The notes: generated by a model from the letters alone, not told the origin. Positions 46,753-57,197 are shown, counted from the first letter of the stretch. The stretch is DNA of 64,000 nt from Legionella moravica DSM 19234 (GCF_000423305.1 NZ_AUHS01000014.1:1-64000), one strand, 5' to 3'. Numbers and translations: made by a program.

Positions 46753-47475
46753 TCAAGTTTCCTGTGTCAACATTTGCGTGCGAATTTTAGCAATCGCTTG
46801 CGATGGATTGAGTCCCTTCGGGCACACATTCGTGCAATTCATAATAGTTCTACAACGAAATACACTGAATGGATCCTGTAATTTATCCAAACGGTGTTGC
46901 GTCGCTGTGTCACGGCTATCAGCTAAAAAGCGTCTTGCCTGTAAAAGCCCTGCAGGGCCAACAAATTTTTCTGGATTCCACCAGAAAGATGGACAAGAGC
47001 TGGTACAACAAGCGCATAAAATGCACTCATACAGCCCATCCAGTTGAGCTCTCTCTTCCGGAGATTGCAAACGTTCCTGAGCGGGAGCCACTTGATCATT
47101 TTGCAAATAGGGCTCTATACGTTCATATTGTTGATAAAATTGACTCATATCAACGGCCAAATCGCGTATCACCGGGAACCCGGGTAAAGGACGTATGACG
47201 ACTTTATCCGAATTTAGCTGAGATAAATGCGTAATACATGCCAGACCATTAGTTCCATTAATGTTCATACCATCAGAACCACACACCCCTTCTCTGCACG
47301 AGCGTCTATAAGTGATTGAGGGATCCTGCTCTGCTTTCAAGCGCTCAAGCAAGGTCAGAATCATTGGATCGCTTTTAACCGGGATCGCTATCTCATAATC
47401 TTTCATATAAGGTTTGTCATCCACCTCGGGATTATAACGATATATCGACAGGGTCACATTTCTACTATCAGTCAT
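46753..47475 (-). CDS. sdhB: succinate dehydrogenase iron-sulfur subunit
   Basis: Electron-transfer subunit of complex II, 240 residues. The 2Fe-2S ligands are C60, C65, D68 and C80 (SCREGVCGSDG...GLAC). The 4Fe-4S and 3Fe-4S clusters are in CILCACCTSSCPS and CRTIMNCTNVCPKGLNP. All spacings match E. coli SdhB. It lies 12 bp after sdhA. Confidence 0.98.
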   Translation of the reverse strand: MTDSRNVTLSIYRYNPEVDDKPYMKDYEIAIPVKSDPMILTLLERLKAEQDPSITYRRSCREGVCGSDGMNINGTNGLACITHLSQLNSDKVVIRPLPGFPVIRDLAVDMSQFYQQYERIEPYLQNDQVAPAQERLQSPEERAQLDGLYECILCACCTSSCPSFWWNPEKFVGPAGLLQARRFLADSRDTATQHRLDKLQDPFSVFRCRTIMNCTNVCPKGLNPSQAIAKIRTQMLTQET

Positions 47476-47487
47476 TATATATCCTCT

Positions 47488-49257
47488 TTAATAAACGCGT
47501 TCTTTCGGTTCAAAGGGCTCAACGTATTTGGGTGATGTGTTCACCGGACGATAATCAAGTACCTCGCCTTCCTCAAAATACAACGTATGTTTAATCCAGT
47601 TCGCATCGTCACGAGCGGGAAAATCTTCCCTGCTGTGCGCTCCTCGGCTCTCAGTTCGGGCAATAGCCGATTGAGCAGTAGCGTAGGCAGTTGCCATTAA
47701 ATTGTCCAATTCCAACGCAGTAACTCGTTCGGTATTAAAGATATGACTTTTATCTTCCAGTTTAGCATGGGCCAATCGATCGCGAAGCGCCTGTAATCGC
47801 TTTAATCCTGAAGCCATAACGTCACCAGTACGAAACACACCGAAATCTTCCTGCATGACGCGTTGCATTTCATCACGAATGATTGCAGGACTTTCACCAT
47901 CTTTTGATTGATCCCAACGATTATATCGCACCATTGATGCGGCAATATCGTCTTCACTGATGTAAGGCATGTCAGGCAATTGGTTGGATTGCCATAACTC
48001 TTCAACATGCAAGCCAGCTGCCCGTCCAAATACCACCAGATCCAGTAATGAGTTACCGCCCAGACGGTTTGCGCCATGAACGGATACGCAGGCACATTCA
48101 CCTACAGCATATAACCCCTCGACCAAATGTTCTTCACCGTTGGTTTTGGTGATCACTTGACCGTGCATATTGGTGGGTATGCCCCCCATACTGTAATGGC
48201 ATGTAGGAACGACTGGAATGGGTTCGAGAATCGGATCTACTCCGGCAAACTTCATGGACAACTCACGAATACCAGGTAAGCGCGACATAATCAGATCGGC
48301 GCCGAGATGATCCAGTTTCAATTTGACATGATCGATACCTTTAGGATCAAACCCTTTACCGGCTCTTATTTCCAGAGCCATGGATCGTGCCACGACATCT
48401 CGAGAAGCCAAATCTTTTACTCGAGGAGCATAGCGCTCCATAAAGCGTTCCCCATCTTTATTAATCAGATAACCGCCCTCACCTCTACATCCTTCAGTAA
48501 CCAGAGTACCCGCACCCGCAATACCGGTCGGATGAAATTGCCACATTTCCATATCCTGTAATGGAATTCCCGCTCTGAGAGCCATTCCAAATCCATCACC
48601 TGTATTGATGTATGCATTTGTTGTCGACTGATAAATTCGTCCTGCTCCACCAGTCGCAAGGATGCAGACTCTGGTCTGGAAAAACACGACTTCGCCGGAT
48701 TCAATATTCATTGCGGTAACGCCCGAAATACGTCCATGAGCATCCTTGACGAAATCAAGGGCATACCATTCGCTGAATACATGTGTTTTTGCTTTGATAT
48801 TTTGTTGGTACAGAGTGTGCAGTAGTGCATGACCGGTTCTGTCAGCTGCTGCGGCTGTTCGTGCAGCCTGTTCTCCGCCAAAATTTTTGGATTGACCACC
48901 AAATTGGCGTTGATAGATTTTACCACTCTCCATACGTGAAAAGGGTAAGCCCATATGCTCTAATTCATAAACGGCTTCAGGGCCGGTTTTACACAGGTAT
49001 TCAATACAATCCTGATCGCCAATATAATCGGCGCCTTTGACGGTATCGTACATATGCCAACGCCAGTCATCAGCGTGTGAATTTCCCAGGGCTACAGTAA
49101 TTCCCCCTTGGGCAGAAACAGTGTGAGAGCGGGTTGGAAAAACCTTGGATAACAGCGCTACTTTTAATCCTGAATTGGCCAACTGCAGCGCAGCACGCAT
49201 TCCAGCACCACCAGCGCCAATAATTACTGCATCAAATGTATTACGTGGAATTGTCAT
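47488..49257 (-). CDS. sdhA: succinate dehydrogenase flavoprotein subunit
   Basis: Catalytic FAD subunit of complex II. From ATG 49257 it has 589 residues, against 588 in E. coli. The FAD motif [14 protein letters not shown] is at the N-terminus, the covalent FAD His45 in [11 protein letters not shown], and the active-site Arg/His region in [21 protein letters not shown] and [21 protein letters not shown]. An in-frame start upstream at 49380 would run through sdhD and is wrong. The start lies 2 bp after the sdhD stop. Confidence 0.98.
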   Translation of the reverse strand: MTIPRNTFDAVIIGAGGAGMRAALQLANSGLKVALLSKVFPTRSHTVSAQGGITVALGNSHADDWRWHMYDTVKGADYIGDQDCIEYLCKTGPEAVYELEHMGLPFSRMESGKIYQRQFGGQSKNFGGEQAARTAAAADRTGHALLHTLYQQNIKAKTHVFSEWYALDFVKDAHGRISGVTAMNIESGEVVFFQTRVCILATGGAGRIYQSTTNAYINTGDGFGMALRAGIPLQDMEMWQFHPTGIAGAGTLVTEGCRGEGGYLINKDGERFMERYAPRVKDLASRDVVARSMALEIRAGKGFDPKGIDHVKLKLDHLGADLIMSRLPGIRELSMKFAGVDPILEPIPVVPTCHYSMGGIPTNMHGQVITKTNGEEHLVEGLYAVGECACVSVHGANRLGGNSLLDLVVFGRAAGLHVEELWQSNQLPDMPYISEDDIAASMVRYNRWDQSKDGESPAIIRDEMQRVMQEDFGVFRTGDVMASGLKRLQALRDRLAHAKLEDKSHIFNTERVTALELDNLMATAYATAQSAIARTESRGAHSREDFPARDDANWIKHTLYFEEGEVLDYRPVNTSPKYVEPFEPKERVY

Positions 49258-49259
49258 GC

Positions 49260-49607
49260 TTATTGTCCCCAAACAATCATTAAGCCCCAGATAAACTGAC
49301 TCAGAAGCCATAGAACAACCACCATTTGTACTGCCAAACGTAAAGCGGTACATTTCATATAGTCCGTTGTCACTGTCCAAATTCCGATCCAGGCATGCAA
49401 TGACAATGCCAGCAACCCAATTCCGGTTGCTATTTGAAACAGCGTATTAGTGAACAATAGGTGCCATTGTTCAAAATTTAAATCTGGGTGATTGATCAAA
49501 AAACACAATAAAAAAATGGAATAGGCTGCAAAATATATCGCAGTAACTCGTTGAATCAACCAATCTTTTAACCCATTACCTGTTAAGCTAGTGACATTAG
49601 TTACCAT
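49260..49607 (-). CDS. sdhD: succinate dehydrogenase membrane anchor subunit
   Basis: A 115-residue protein with three membrane helices. [19 protein letters not shown] and [16 protein letters not shown] are conserved; the latter holds the position corresponding to the His and Tyr near the heme and quinone in E. coli SdhD. It overlaps sdhC by 7 bp. Confidence 0.95.
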   Translation of the reverse strand: MVTNVTSLTGNGLKDWLIQRVTAIYFAAYSIFLLCFLINHPDLNFEQWHLLFTNTLFQIATGIGLLALSLHAWIGIWTVTTDYMKCTALRLAVQMVVVLWLLSQFIWGLMIVWGQ

Positions 49608-49975
49608 ATCCAGATTCCTAGAATAATTGTCAAAATAACTGAAAGAACTATAACTAAAATGGAAGTGCGTCGGCCTGTTGCCAAATGTTCGCCAAACCCC
49701 ATATCCATTATAATATGTCGGATACCAGCCAGAATATGATAAGCCAGTGACGCGCTAAAAGCCCACAGCACTAATTTATAAAAAGGGTTTGCAATCATGC
49801 TTTTCATTTGGGTAAAACTTTCTTCTGATTGAAGCGAAAGCCCCAGAATATATAACATGATGGGTAACAGTATAAATAATAGTACCCCAGAAATCCTATG
49901 CAATATGGACGCAATCGCCATAGGAGGAAATTTTAAAGTACCTAAATCAAGATTAACCGGTCTCTTCTTGTTCAC
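49601..49975 (-). CDS. sdhC: succinate dehydrogenase cytochrome b556 subunit
   Basis: Membrane anchor with three helices and the heme-ligand His in LAYHILAGIRHIIMDMG. KKRPVNLDLGTLKFPPMAIASILHRISG is the conserved N-terminus with the quinone-site Ser and Arg. A GTG at 49975 is proposed as start because GAGGAAG lies 9 nt upstream and the length (124 residues) is right. ATG 49993 or 50017 are possible but lack a ribosome-binding site. It is the first gene of sdhCDAB. Confidence 0.92.
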   Translation of the reverse strand: MNKKRPVNLDLGTLKFPPMAIASILHRISGVLLFILLPIMLYILGLSLQSEESFTQMKSMIANPFYKLVLWAFSASLAYHILAGIRHIIMDMGFGEHLATGRRTSILVIVLSVILTIILGIWIW

Positions 49976-50294
49976 TATTGGTTTCTTCCTCATTAGAAAA
50001 TGTTGTAAATATAGCACCTTCTCAAATACAACTCGAATCAGCCTATTCTCATCCTAATCCATATTGATGATTCCTATCCTGATCATTGCATTATTATCAA
50101 GCTGATTTTCTTGCAAAACCTCAAATCAGGTGACGATAGTACAATTTAGAATGGCTAAATTTCAATACACGCAAGCAAGTATAGCACTCTGTTTTTATCA
50201 CGCAAAGTTAAGTCGGTAAGTAAAATTCAGAACCAACTGGCTAATTGGCCCAACTGGTACTATTATTAAACAAAACAGTTACTTGGAGGTCTTA

Positions 50295-51434
50295 ATGCTC
50301 ACCAAAAGGCCAATATTTAATCAGCACTTAAAATGTGTCGCTTATGAAATTTTATCTTATCAAAATCTACAATCAAATGAAGAATTAACCAACAATCTTT
50401 TAGAGTTAATTACCAATTCGGATACTCAACTTCCGCTGTTTGTGCCTTTTGCCTTTAAAGTGTTTCTGGAGCCATTAGATCCTCCATTAAAAAATCCAGT
50501 TATTTTAAAATTGTCCGCTGAAGAAATCGAATCAATATATTCAGTAACTGAATTACAAGAGTCTGTCTTTTCAATTGCCTTAATCATCAACACATCACAA
50601 CAACTGGCTTGGCTTAATTTTGCCGATTATATTGCCCTGACGGATCAACTAATGACTCAATCTGACGTAAACAGGGTTGTTCAATACTGTAAGGCAAAGC
50701 ATCGAAAAGTGATCGGATACGGCATCGCGCAACCAGCCAGTTTCGATAAATGCAAAGCAATGAACATGGATTATTATTGTGGCGATTTTCTTTTTCAACT
50801 AAGCCATACAGTTCATGACAACATCGCAGCAAATAAATTGAATCTCATCCAGCTGATTCAGACGGTTCAAAAAGATGACTGCGATTTTAATGATATTTCA
50901 ACGCTAATTCAGTCAGATCCCTTGTTAAGTTATCAAATCCTCAGAGTTGCAAACTCTATTGGAATCTCAGGCGGACAAACTATAGAATCGATTGACCAGG
51001 CTATCGCTCGTTTTGGTTTAATCAATTTGAAAAATTGGGTTATGCTGTTTTCCATGAAAAATATTTCCAATAAACCAGTAGAGATATTAGAATCAGCGCT
51101 TATCAGAGCTTATATGACAAGAGAACTGGCTGAGGCCAGCACGAACATCAATGGTCAAAGCGCTTATACGGCGGGATTGTTATCCATATTGGATTGCTTG
51201 TTAAATAAACCCATGCAAGAGCTGATGGATCAAATCACCTTGGCCGAGGACATAAAAAAAGCCTTAATAGGCCAAAAAGGCACTTTGGGAACACTACTGT
51301 CTTTAGTCATCGCTTACGAACAAGGACAATGGGAACAAGTACCTGCAGAAAATTATAATGGGGTAGATATCAGTAAATTATATATCGATAGTTTGGCATT
51401 GATAACTGACAGTTCAAAAGCCATGCATGAATGA
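50295..51434 (+). CDS. HDOD-domain signalling protein with degenerate EAL-like N-terminus
   Basis: A 379-residue cytoplasmic protein. The N-terminal half (RPIFNQHLKCVAYEILSY onward) follows the YuxH pattern of an EAL domain without its catalytic residues. Residues about 185-370 form an HDOD domain (NDISTLIQSDPLLSYQILRV, then LINLKNWVMLFSM). Proteins of this kind are signalling adapters rather than cyclic-di-GMP hydrolases. ATG 50295 has GGAGGT 6 nt upstream. It overlaps or abuts the RDD gene. Confidence 0.85.
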   Translation: MLTKRPIFNQHLKCVAYEILSYQNLQSNEELTNNLLELITNSDTQLPLFVPFAFKVFLEPLDPPLKNPVILKLSAEEIESIYSVTELQESVFSIALIINTSQQLAWLNFADYIALTDQLMTQSDVNRVVQYCKAKHRKVIGYGIAQPASFDKCKAMNMDYYCGDFLFQLSHTVHDNIAANKLNLIQLIQTVQKDDCDFNDISTLIQSDPLLSYQILRVANSIGISGGQTIESIDQAIARFGLINLKNWVMLFSMKNISNKPVEILESALIRAYMTRELAEASTNINGQSAYTAGLLSILDCLLNKPMQELMDQITLAEDIKKALIGQKGTLGTLLSLVIAYEQGQWEQVPAENYNGVDISKLYIDSLALITDSSKAMHE

Positions 51435-51454
51435 GATTTAATATAAGGTACACC

Positions 51455-51832
51455 ATGTTTTTGATTCGCTATCTGGGGGCTCTTTGTTATGACGCAATCA
51501 TAGTCCTGGTATTGTTTGTTTGCCTTACCGCCCTGTTGCTGATAGTAAACAATGGTCAGGCGATTCCGCCGTCTACCCTTTGGTATCAACTCGCGTTACT
51601 TAGTACGGCATTTTTTTATTACCAAGGTTCACTAAGGTTTGGGGGACAAACTCTGGGAATGAGGGCTTGGCGATTTAAACTGACTTCCGTGAATGAGAAA
51701 AAAATATCCAATCAACAAATTGTATTGCGATTAATCTATTTTATACCGGCATTATTCCTTGCCCCTGCATTTTTAAAAAGCAGTTATGCCCTGATAAATA
51801 AATGGACCAGTACTGAATTCATCACAAATTAA
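51455..51832 (+). CDS. RDD family membrane protein
   Basis: About 125 residues with three hydrophobic segments. The RDD pattern is present: RYLGALCYDAIIVLVLFVCL (Arg and Asp), then GGQTLGMRAWRFKLTS. Function of small RDD proteins is not established; some are ion antiporters. ATG 51455 is preceded by AAGG; an ATG at 51431 overlaps the HDOD stop by 4 bp and is the alternative. It is co-transcribed with the HDOD gene. Confidence 0.82.
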   Translation: MFLIRYLGALCYDAIIVLVLFVCLTALLLIVNNGQAIPPSTLWYQLALLSTAFFYYQGSLRFGGQTLGMRAWRFKLTSVNEKKISNQQIVLRLIYFIPALFLAPAFLKSSYALINKWTSTEFITN

Positions 51833-51840
51833 ATAGAGCA

Positions 51841-52470
51841 TTAACGTGATATCCCTGCCGAAGCTGGATTAGGTAATTGCTTGTAAGTATCACGCGGTGC
51901 TTCTGATGGATATCCATACCCTTTATCTGCTATGCGTTTCACAGTTTGTAAGTAACGCTCGCCCCATTGACCCGGATCAAAATTAGTAACGACAACGTTA
52001 TAGCTTAAATTGATAATGGATTCAAAAGCCTTTCTTTGCGCAATTTCATGACCACCGAAGGCTACCTGAACTTCATCTTCCACACTCACGCCACCAGACT
52101 TCAGACGCTCGACAAGGATATTAATCATTTTCTCTATGGTATAAAATAATTTACACATGGACATCCCGGCGGTATACATATCTTCACTTTTAGAAGTAGA
52201 TAATTTGTGACCCGAATCGTGTATGTCATAAACAAATTCAAGATCATTGGATCCTGGAATAGTTTCTGGCTTTATGATGATGGGTGGAGAGATAGCCTCA
52301 ATATGAGGAGAAGTAATGTAAAGATGAAAATCAGCCCAATGCCACCATATTTGATAAACACGTTCCACCAAGGTGATTGGATTATTCAAATCATTTGTTA
52401 CTTCCAATTTGCGAACATCGAAACTGACTTCCGCAAAACCGGGGTTCTCTATATTCTCAGAGTCAGCCAT
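51841..52470 (-). CDS. lvgA: LvgA, Dot/Icm type IV secretion adaptor
   Basis: Acidic soluble 209-residue protein with no signal peptide or membrane helix. LvgA in L. pneumophila is about 208 residues, lies in the sdh neighbourhood, and works with IcmS in the DotL coupling complex to present a subset of effectors. I base the name on size, acidity and genomic position rather than on a motif. Segments such as LVERVYQIWWHWADFHLYIT and YVPSEAPRD-like C-terminal sequence would allow a check. It is monocistronic and convergent with the RDD gene. Confidence 0.7.
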   Translation of the reverse strand: MADSENIENPGFAEVSFDVRKLEVTNDLNNPITLVERVYQIWWHWADFHLYITSPHIEAISPPIIIKPETIPGSNDLEFVYDIHDSGHKLSTSKSEDMYTAGMSMCKLFYTIEKMINILVERLKSGGVSVEDEVQVAFGGHEIAQRKAFESIINLSYNVVVTNFDPGQWGERYLQTVKRIADKGYGYPSEAPRDTYKQLPNPASAGISR

Positions 52471-52645
52471 CTATTTACCCAAGTATAAAATGAGATAAGT
52501 TTATATTAGCCCAAAATTGAATAATGAGCACGAACGATGTGATGAATAAAGGTAAAAATCACGTAAAATTAGGTTATAACCCACCGAATAACTTATGTGA
52601 TGGCCTGATAAATGCTCGTATGTTCACAAGATAGATAAGAGCGCA

Positions 52646-52864
52646 TCACATAACCGACTGATAATATTCAGGAGGGGTGCGGCATTTAAAGCAGGAACTT
52701 TGGCACGCTCCCTTCTCTTGGCATTTTTTGATAGCGCCTTTATTGAGCCATATATCCAGCATGGGTTGCAGAGCAGGAAGATCCAGGCGAAATTCTCTGG
52801 TCAATTGCTGGGTGCTGACAACACCCTCTCGACGAATATAATCACGAATTTGCAACAACACCAT
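52646..52864 (-). CDS. feoC: FeoC-like regulator of ferrous iron transport
   Basis: A 72-residue winged-helix protein: LLQIRDYIRREGVVSTQQLT followed by the wing, then four Cys in CQEKGACQSSCFKC, the arrangement that can carry an oxygen-sensitive Fe-S cluster in FeoC. ATG 52864 has GGAG 4 nt upstream. It overlaps the 3' end of feoB by 23 bp, so it is the third gene of feoABC. Confidence 0.85.
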   Translation of the reverse strand: MVLLQIRDYIRREGVVSTQQLTREFRLDLPALQPMLDIWLNKGAIKKCQEKGACQSSCFKCRTPPEYYQSVM

Positions 52865-55094
52865 TCTTCTCCATATTTGTTCCACTGTATTTAAATACAA
52901 CGACCACCAAAAACAGGCTCGATATCATGGCACTTATCCATAAAGCGCTTTGTTGGGGATGCTCAAAAAATTGTGTTAGTTGATAAAACACAACAGCTAC
53001 CGCATAAGCAACTACAAAAGACCAAATTACGGAAGTCCACATCAGTTGCCGGTTTGCTTCCTGCCTGATTACCGCCATAGTGGAAACACAAGGGATATAA
53101 AGAAGAACGAAAAGCAAATAAGCATAAGCCCCAGCCTGTCCATCAAAACGTTGAGACATCATACCGTACACTGATTTGGATACCTCACTATCCGCAGCAC
53201 TGGCCAAAACGGGATTCCATAAAGCAGAACCGAGCTGAGATAAATTCTCCGGAATGGACCAAAATGCATCCTTAATTCCAGACCAAAAATCAAATTGAGC
53301 GGCGGCCACTTCCCCTAGATGGCCTACCTGGGCATACAGTGTATTTAAGGTGCCCACGACTACTTCTTTAGCTAACATGCCAGTCAATAAACCTACTGTT
53401 GCTGGCCAGTTGTCCTGATGAATACCCATCGGGGCAAACAGGGGAGTTATCCACTGTCCCATTATAGAAAGTAATGATTCAGTACTGGCCTCACCGGTAT
53501 TAATTCCACCACCAAGAGTAATTGCATTCAATCCTCCCAGAATAACGCAAATTGGAATAATTAGTTTTCCAGCCCGAAAGACAAAGAATTTTAACCTCAT
53601 TAAGGTTTCTTTTAACAAACGCTTCATTGCAGGTTTATGATAAGCGGGTAATTCCAGGATTAACGGTGAGGAGTGACCTTTTAATGTGGTTTTACGCAAA
53701 ATAAAGCCCGTTAAAACAGCCATTAAAATACCAATCAAATACAAAGAAAATACGACGTTTTGCCCGCCAGAAGGGAAAAATGCAGCAACAAAAACAGCAT
53801 AGATAGCCAATCGAGCACTGCACGACATAAAGGGGCTCATCATAACGGTCAATAAACGGTCTCGCTCGGAATCAAGGGTTCGTGCTGCCATAATCGCCGG
53901 AACATTACAACCGAAACCAACAATCATGGGCACAAAGGACTTGCCGGGAAGCCCCATGGCTCGCATCGCTTTATCAACGACAAATGCAGCTCTTGCCATG
54001 TAACCTGAAGTTTCCAACAAAGATAAAAAGAAAAACATGGATGCGATAACAGGAATAAAAGTTAAGGTCGTATTAATCCCCTTACCCACTCCATTAGCAA
54101 TTAAAGCAATGATCCAGTTCGGTGCATGCATTTGCTGCAACAGCCAAGCACTGCCCTGAACAAAAACAGTATCCGTTCCTATGTCAAAAAAATCCTGAAA
54201 TGCCCCGCCAATATTGATAGAAAACAAAAACATCAAATACATCATGGCAAAAAATATTGGCAAAGCCCAAAAGCGATGCAAGACGATTTTGTCCAATTTC
54301 GCCGTAAAATGCTCACTGGCATCGCTTTTCTTTTGTTGAACAGCCGAAACAATCTGGTGAATAGCCTGGTATCGAGCATCTGCCAAGAGTACATCAATAC
54401 CAAGATTGTTGTTTTTTGCTTGGTCCCAGTCAATTTGCAAGGATTTATGCCCAGGTAATGAATCGCCTTCAGCAAGTCTGCGTGAATAATAATAGGAAAG
54501 AGATTGACTGTATCCTTCACTGACTAATCGGGTTTCTAAGCTGTTTAATGCCTGCTGGGCTGGTTGTGATAAGGGTAAGGATAATGGTATCAGTTCTGCA
54601 GGAGCAGATAATAACATGTTGAGTAATTCTGGTATGCCAATATTTTTATGCGCCTGAACGGGAATTACCGGACATCCTAATTGCTGTTCCAGCGCCTTAA
54701 TATCAATCGTAATACCACGCTGCTCGGCGATATCCATCATATTCAAAGCCACAATTACAGGCTTTCCCAACTCCAATATTTGCGTGGTTAAATATAAATG
54801 TCGTTCTAAATGGCTGGCATCAATCACATTGATGATGCAATCTGACTCCAAATTGACTATGGATTGGGCCGCGATCTGCTCATCCTGGCTCATGCCTTGA
54901 GCATTTGCCACCAAAGAATACACACCGGGTAAATCGGTAATTTCAATTAAATGAGTACCGACAGAACACTCGCCTGTCTTCTTTTCAACGGTAACGCCTG
55001 GCCAATTTCCAACCTGCTGGCAGTCTCCGGTTAAAGCATTAAATAAGGTGGTTTTACCACAATTTGGGTTTCCTACTAATAAAACCTGAGTCAT
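52842..55094 (-). CDS. feoB: ferrous iron transport GTPase/permease FeoB
   Basis: Inner-membrane Fe(II) transporter of 750 residues. The N-terminal G domain has G1 GNPNCGKTT (residues 8-16), G3 DLPG and G4 NMMD. The membrane part has the paired Gate motifs with Cys (GFGCNVPAIMAART in the first, LYIPCVSTMAVIRQE in the second). It is coupled to feoA by a 4-bp overlap. Confidence 0.97.
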   Translation of the reverse strand: MTQVLLVGNPNCGKTTLFNALTGDCQQVGNWPGVTVEKKTGECSVGTHLIEITDLPGVYSLVANAQGMSQDEQIAAQSIVNLESDCIINVIDASHLERHLYLTTQILELGKPVIVALNMMDIAEQRGITIDIKALEQQLGCPVIPVQAHKNIGIPELLNMLLSAPAELIPLSLPLSQPAQQALNSLETRLVSEGYSQSLSYYYSRRLAEGDSLPGHKSLQIDWDQAKNNNLGIDVLLADARYQAIHQIVSAVQQKKSDASEHFTAKLDKIVLHRFWALPIFFAMMYLMFLFSINIGGAFQDFFDIGTDTVFVQGSAWLLQQMHAPNWIIALIANGVGKGINTTLTFIPVIASMFFFLSLLETSGYMARAAFVVDKAMRAMGLPGKSFVPMIVGFGCNVPAIMAARTLDSERDRLLTVMMSPFMSCSARLAIYAVFVAAFFPSGGQNVVFSLYLIGILMAVLTGFILRKTTLKGHSSPLILELPAYHKPAMKRLLKETLMRLKFFVFRAGKLIIPICVILGGLNAITLGGGINTGEASTESLLSIMGQWITPLFAPMGIHQDNWPATVGLLTGMLAKEVVVGTLNTLYAQVGHLGEVAAAQFDFWSGIKDAFWSIPENLSQLGSALWNPVLASAADSEVSKSVYGMMSQRFDGQAGAYAYLLFVLLYIPCVSTMAVIRQEANRQLMWTSVIWSFVVAYAVAVVFYQLTQFFEHPQQSALWISAMISSLFLVVVVFKYSGTNMEKNGVVANS

Positions 55095-55321
55095 AGACGC
55101 TCCAACACTAATTGACTCGCTTCTTCTTTGCGAAGCGTCAAGGATGTTCCCCTCACCTCAACTTGGACAGGGCATCCCAAGGGAGCGATTCGTACAACAG
55201 AAAATTCTACGCCTCGAGTTATTCCCAAGGATAACAGTCTTCTTCTGTATTGCAGATCAGTGGCGCCAAAATCAACCAATCGCACTCTGTCTCCACCCAC
55301 TAATTCAGAAATGTTCATCAT
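55091..55321 (-). CDS. feoA: FeoA, SH3-like accessory protein of ferrous iron transport
   Basis: A 76-residue FeoA domain: VRLVDFGATDLQYRRRLLSL, then GITRGVEFSVVRIAPLGCPV and a beta-rich end. It stimulates the FeoB GTPase in other bacteria. It is the first gene of feoABC, preceded by a TATAAT (55351-55356) and a Fur-box-like palindrome. Confidence 0.95.
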   Translation of the reverse strand: MMNISELVGGDRVRLVDFGATDLQYRRRLLSLGITRGVEFSVVRIAPLGCPVQVEVRGTSLTLRKEEASQLVLERL

Positions 55322-55369
55322 GCACTACTAAAAAATAGTTTAATAAAATAATTATACCACAAATGATAT

Positions 55370-55384
55370 CGAGAATCATTCTCA
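55370..55384. promoter_or_regulatory. Fur box upstream of feoA
   Basis: GAGAATCATTCTC (55371-55383) is a perfect 6-1-6 palindrome in a longer AATGATATCGAGAATCATTC context. It closely matches the Fur consensus and covers the -35 region of the feoA promoter. It predicts iron-dependent repression of feoABC. Confidence 0.85.
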
Positions 55385-55455
55385 ATTAAGCGAAAAAATA
55401 TACATCAACCCTTGAGTCTTGCTAATCATTAACTGGTTCCATTACACGCAACAGC

Positions 55456-56538
55456 CTAAATCATATTTTGCACAATTCGACGAGGATGCCTGGCAAGATA
55501 GTCAACCGACTGCATCTCCATCAAACGGCTTAAAGTGCGTTTAAAAGTATCCTTCATTTCGCCTTGTACATACAGTTCCTCAACAGGAACCTCAGCTGAC
55601 ATGATAATATTTATACCTCTATCATACATTACGTCAATAAAATGAATAAACATTATAGTTTGCAAGGTATGATTCACTGTTAAACAGGGAATGCCACTGA
55701 CGAAAATGGTATTAAACTGCTCTGCCAACTCCAGATAATCAAGTTGGCTTCGTGGTAAATTACAAATGACGTCAAAAGAAAACCAAATTGTTTGAGAACC
55801 GTGTTTAAGATAAGGAATATCCCTGCTCTGTATGACGATTGAACCATTGAGCGTGTATTCCTTGACCAATAAGCGAAACTGTTGTTCCATCGCATGTTCT
55901 GTCTGGTCATTTAAGGGATACAAATAAGCGTCTAATAAAGGCTGATGCCCAATACGGTAATCTTTTTTTTCTGGGATTTTAAGTACTTCGCAGTTGTTTT
56001 TAATGATCTCTATAGCAGGTAAAAATCGCTCTCGATGCACTCCATTCAAGTATAAATCATCAGGACTCGTATTAGACGAGATAACCAGTATCACGCCATG
56101 AGTATTCAATGCTTGAAACAATTCAGCAAGAATCATTGCATAAGCCACATCATGAACCAAAAATTCATCGAAACATAATAAGCGAGTCGATTGGGCAATC
56201 TCTTTGGCAATGTGACGTAAAGGATCTCTTCTTCCCTGAAATTGCCTTAATTTATAATCAATTTGTTGCATAAAATGATGAAAATGAAATCGTGCTTTTT
56301 TCTTTTCATCGATGTATTGATAAAACAAATCCACCAAATAAGTTTTTCCAACCCCGACAGGTCCGTAGAGATACAATCCCTTAATTGATCGTTTACGTGG
56401 CCATTGAAACCAGGACTTAGAGTCCTGGGTTAATTCATCTGCAAGCAGTTGCATGTGGATCAAAATCTCTCGCTGATTGAGATCATCCTCTATTTCACCC
56501 CGTTGAATCGCTGCTTCATACTGCTTCATTAAATTCAT
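55456..56538 (-). CDS. zapE: ZapE, AFG1-family ATPase
   Basis: A 360-residue AAA-type ATPase. Walker A is GPVGVGKT (59-66), Walker B LLCFDEF near 120, and the AFG1 signature RFHFHHFMQQI and ISSNTSPDDLYLNGVHRERF follow. In E. coli ZapE binds FtsZ and supports division under low oxygen. It overlaps the upstream hydrolase gene by 4 bp, so both share a transcript. Confidence 0.92.
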   Translation of the reverse strand: MNLMKQYEAAIQRGEIEDDLNQREILIHMQLLADELTQDSKSWFQWPRKRSIKGLYLYGPVGVGKTYLVDLFYQYIDEKKKARFHFHHFMQQIDYKLRQFQGRRDPLRHIAKEIAQSTRLLCFDEFLVHDVAYAMILAELFQALNTHGVILVISSNTSPDDLYLNGVHRERFLPAIEIIKNNCEVLKIPEKKDYRIGHQPLLDAYLYPLNDQTEHAMEQQFRLLVKEYTLNGSIVIQSRDIPYLKHGSQTIWFSFDVICNLPRSQLDYLELAEQFNTIFVSGIPCLTVNHTLQTIMFIHFIDVMYDRGINIIMSAEVPVEELYVQGEMKDTFKRTLSRLMEMQSVDYLARHPRRIVQNMI

Positions 56539-57197
56539 GATGTCTGAATCCAGTCTCCAAGCCAGTCAATTAATCTGATTTTAAGCTCCACCAATTTTCC
56601 GTGAAAAAAATGTCCTGTTTCAGAAAATTCAATCACAGGAAGAATAGGCTGTGATTGTTTTGCAAAATCAATTACTAAAGAACTGGGGACTACCTCATCA
56701 GCATCACCTTGCACAATGAGCCATGGCTCTGGCTGAGAATCAAATTCTCGATAATCATAATGATGCACCGGAGGGGCAATCGTAATTAATATATTGGGTT
56801 TCGACTGAGCTGCCGCTCGATAACAAACATAAGACCCAAAAGAAAAACCGGCAAAAATCAATTTCATCTCAGGTTGCTCTTTTTGCCACGAGCGAACCAA
56901 TTCAAGCAAGTCATTACTCTCACCCAAACCATTATCATAAACGCCACCCGACTGCCCTACCCCCCGGAAGTTAAAACGTAATGAAGGTATTCCCAGTTCC
57001 TTAAAAACCCGGGCCAAAGTAGTCACTACCTTATTATTCATAGTACCCCCTTGCAAGGAATGGGGATGTCCTAAAAAGGCAACATAAGGGGTATTAATGT
57101 TCTCAGGAACGGTTAATACTGCTTCAATTTGACCAGCCAATCCCTCAAGAGCCAAAGAATGCTCGCCCGGGGTATTTAATTTATCAATGAATTGCAT
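56535..57197 (-). CDS. alpha/beta hydrolase
   Basis: A 220-residue protein of the YfbL/CocE-like short hydrolase group. PHSLQGGTMNNKVVTTLAR precedes FNFRGVGQSGG, the nucleophile elbow is GFSFGS, the acid is in VQGDADEVVP and the His in FSETGHFFHGKL, so the triad is complete. Substrate unknown. Coupled to zapE by a 4-bp overlap. Confidence 0.85.
   Translation of the reverse strand: MQFIDKLNTPGEHSLALEGLAGQIEAVLTVPENINTPYVAFLGHPHSLQGGTMNNKVVTTLARVFKELGIPSLRFNFRGVGQSGGVYDNGLGESNDLLELVRSWQKEQPEMKLIFAGFSFGSYVCYRAAAQSKPNILITIAPPVHHYDYREFDSQPEPWLIVQGDADEVVPSSLVIDFAKQSQPILPVIEFSETGHFFHGKLVELKIRLIDWLGDWIQTS

Noticed and set aside
49258..49380. N-terminal extension of sdhA
   Set aside because: It overlaps sdhD coding sequence and exceeds the conserved length of SdhA by 41 residues.
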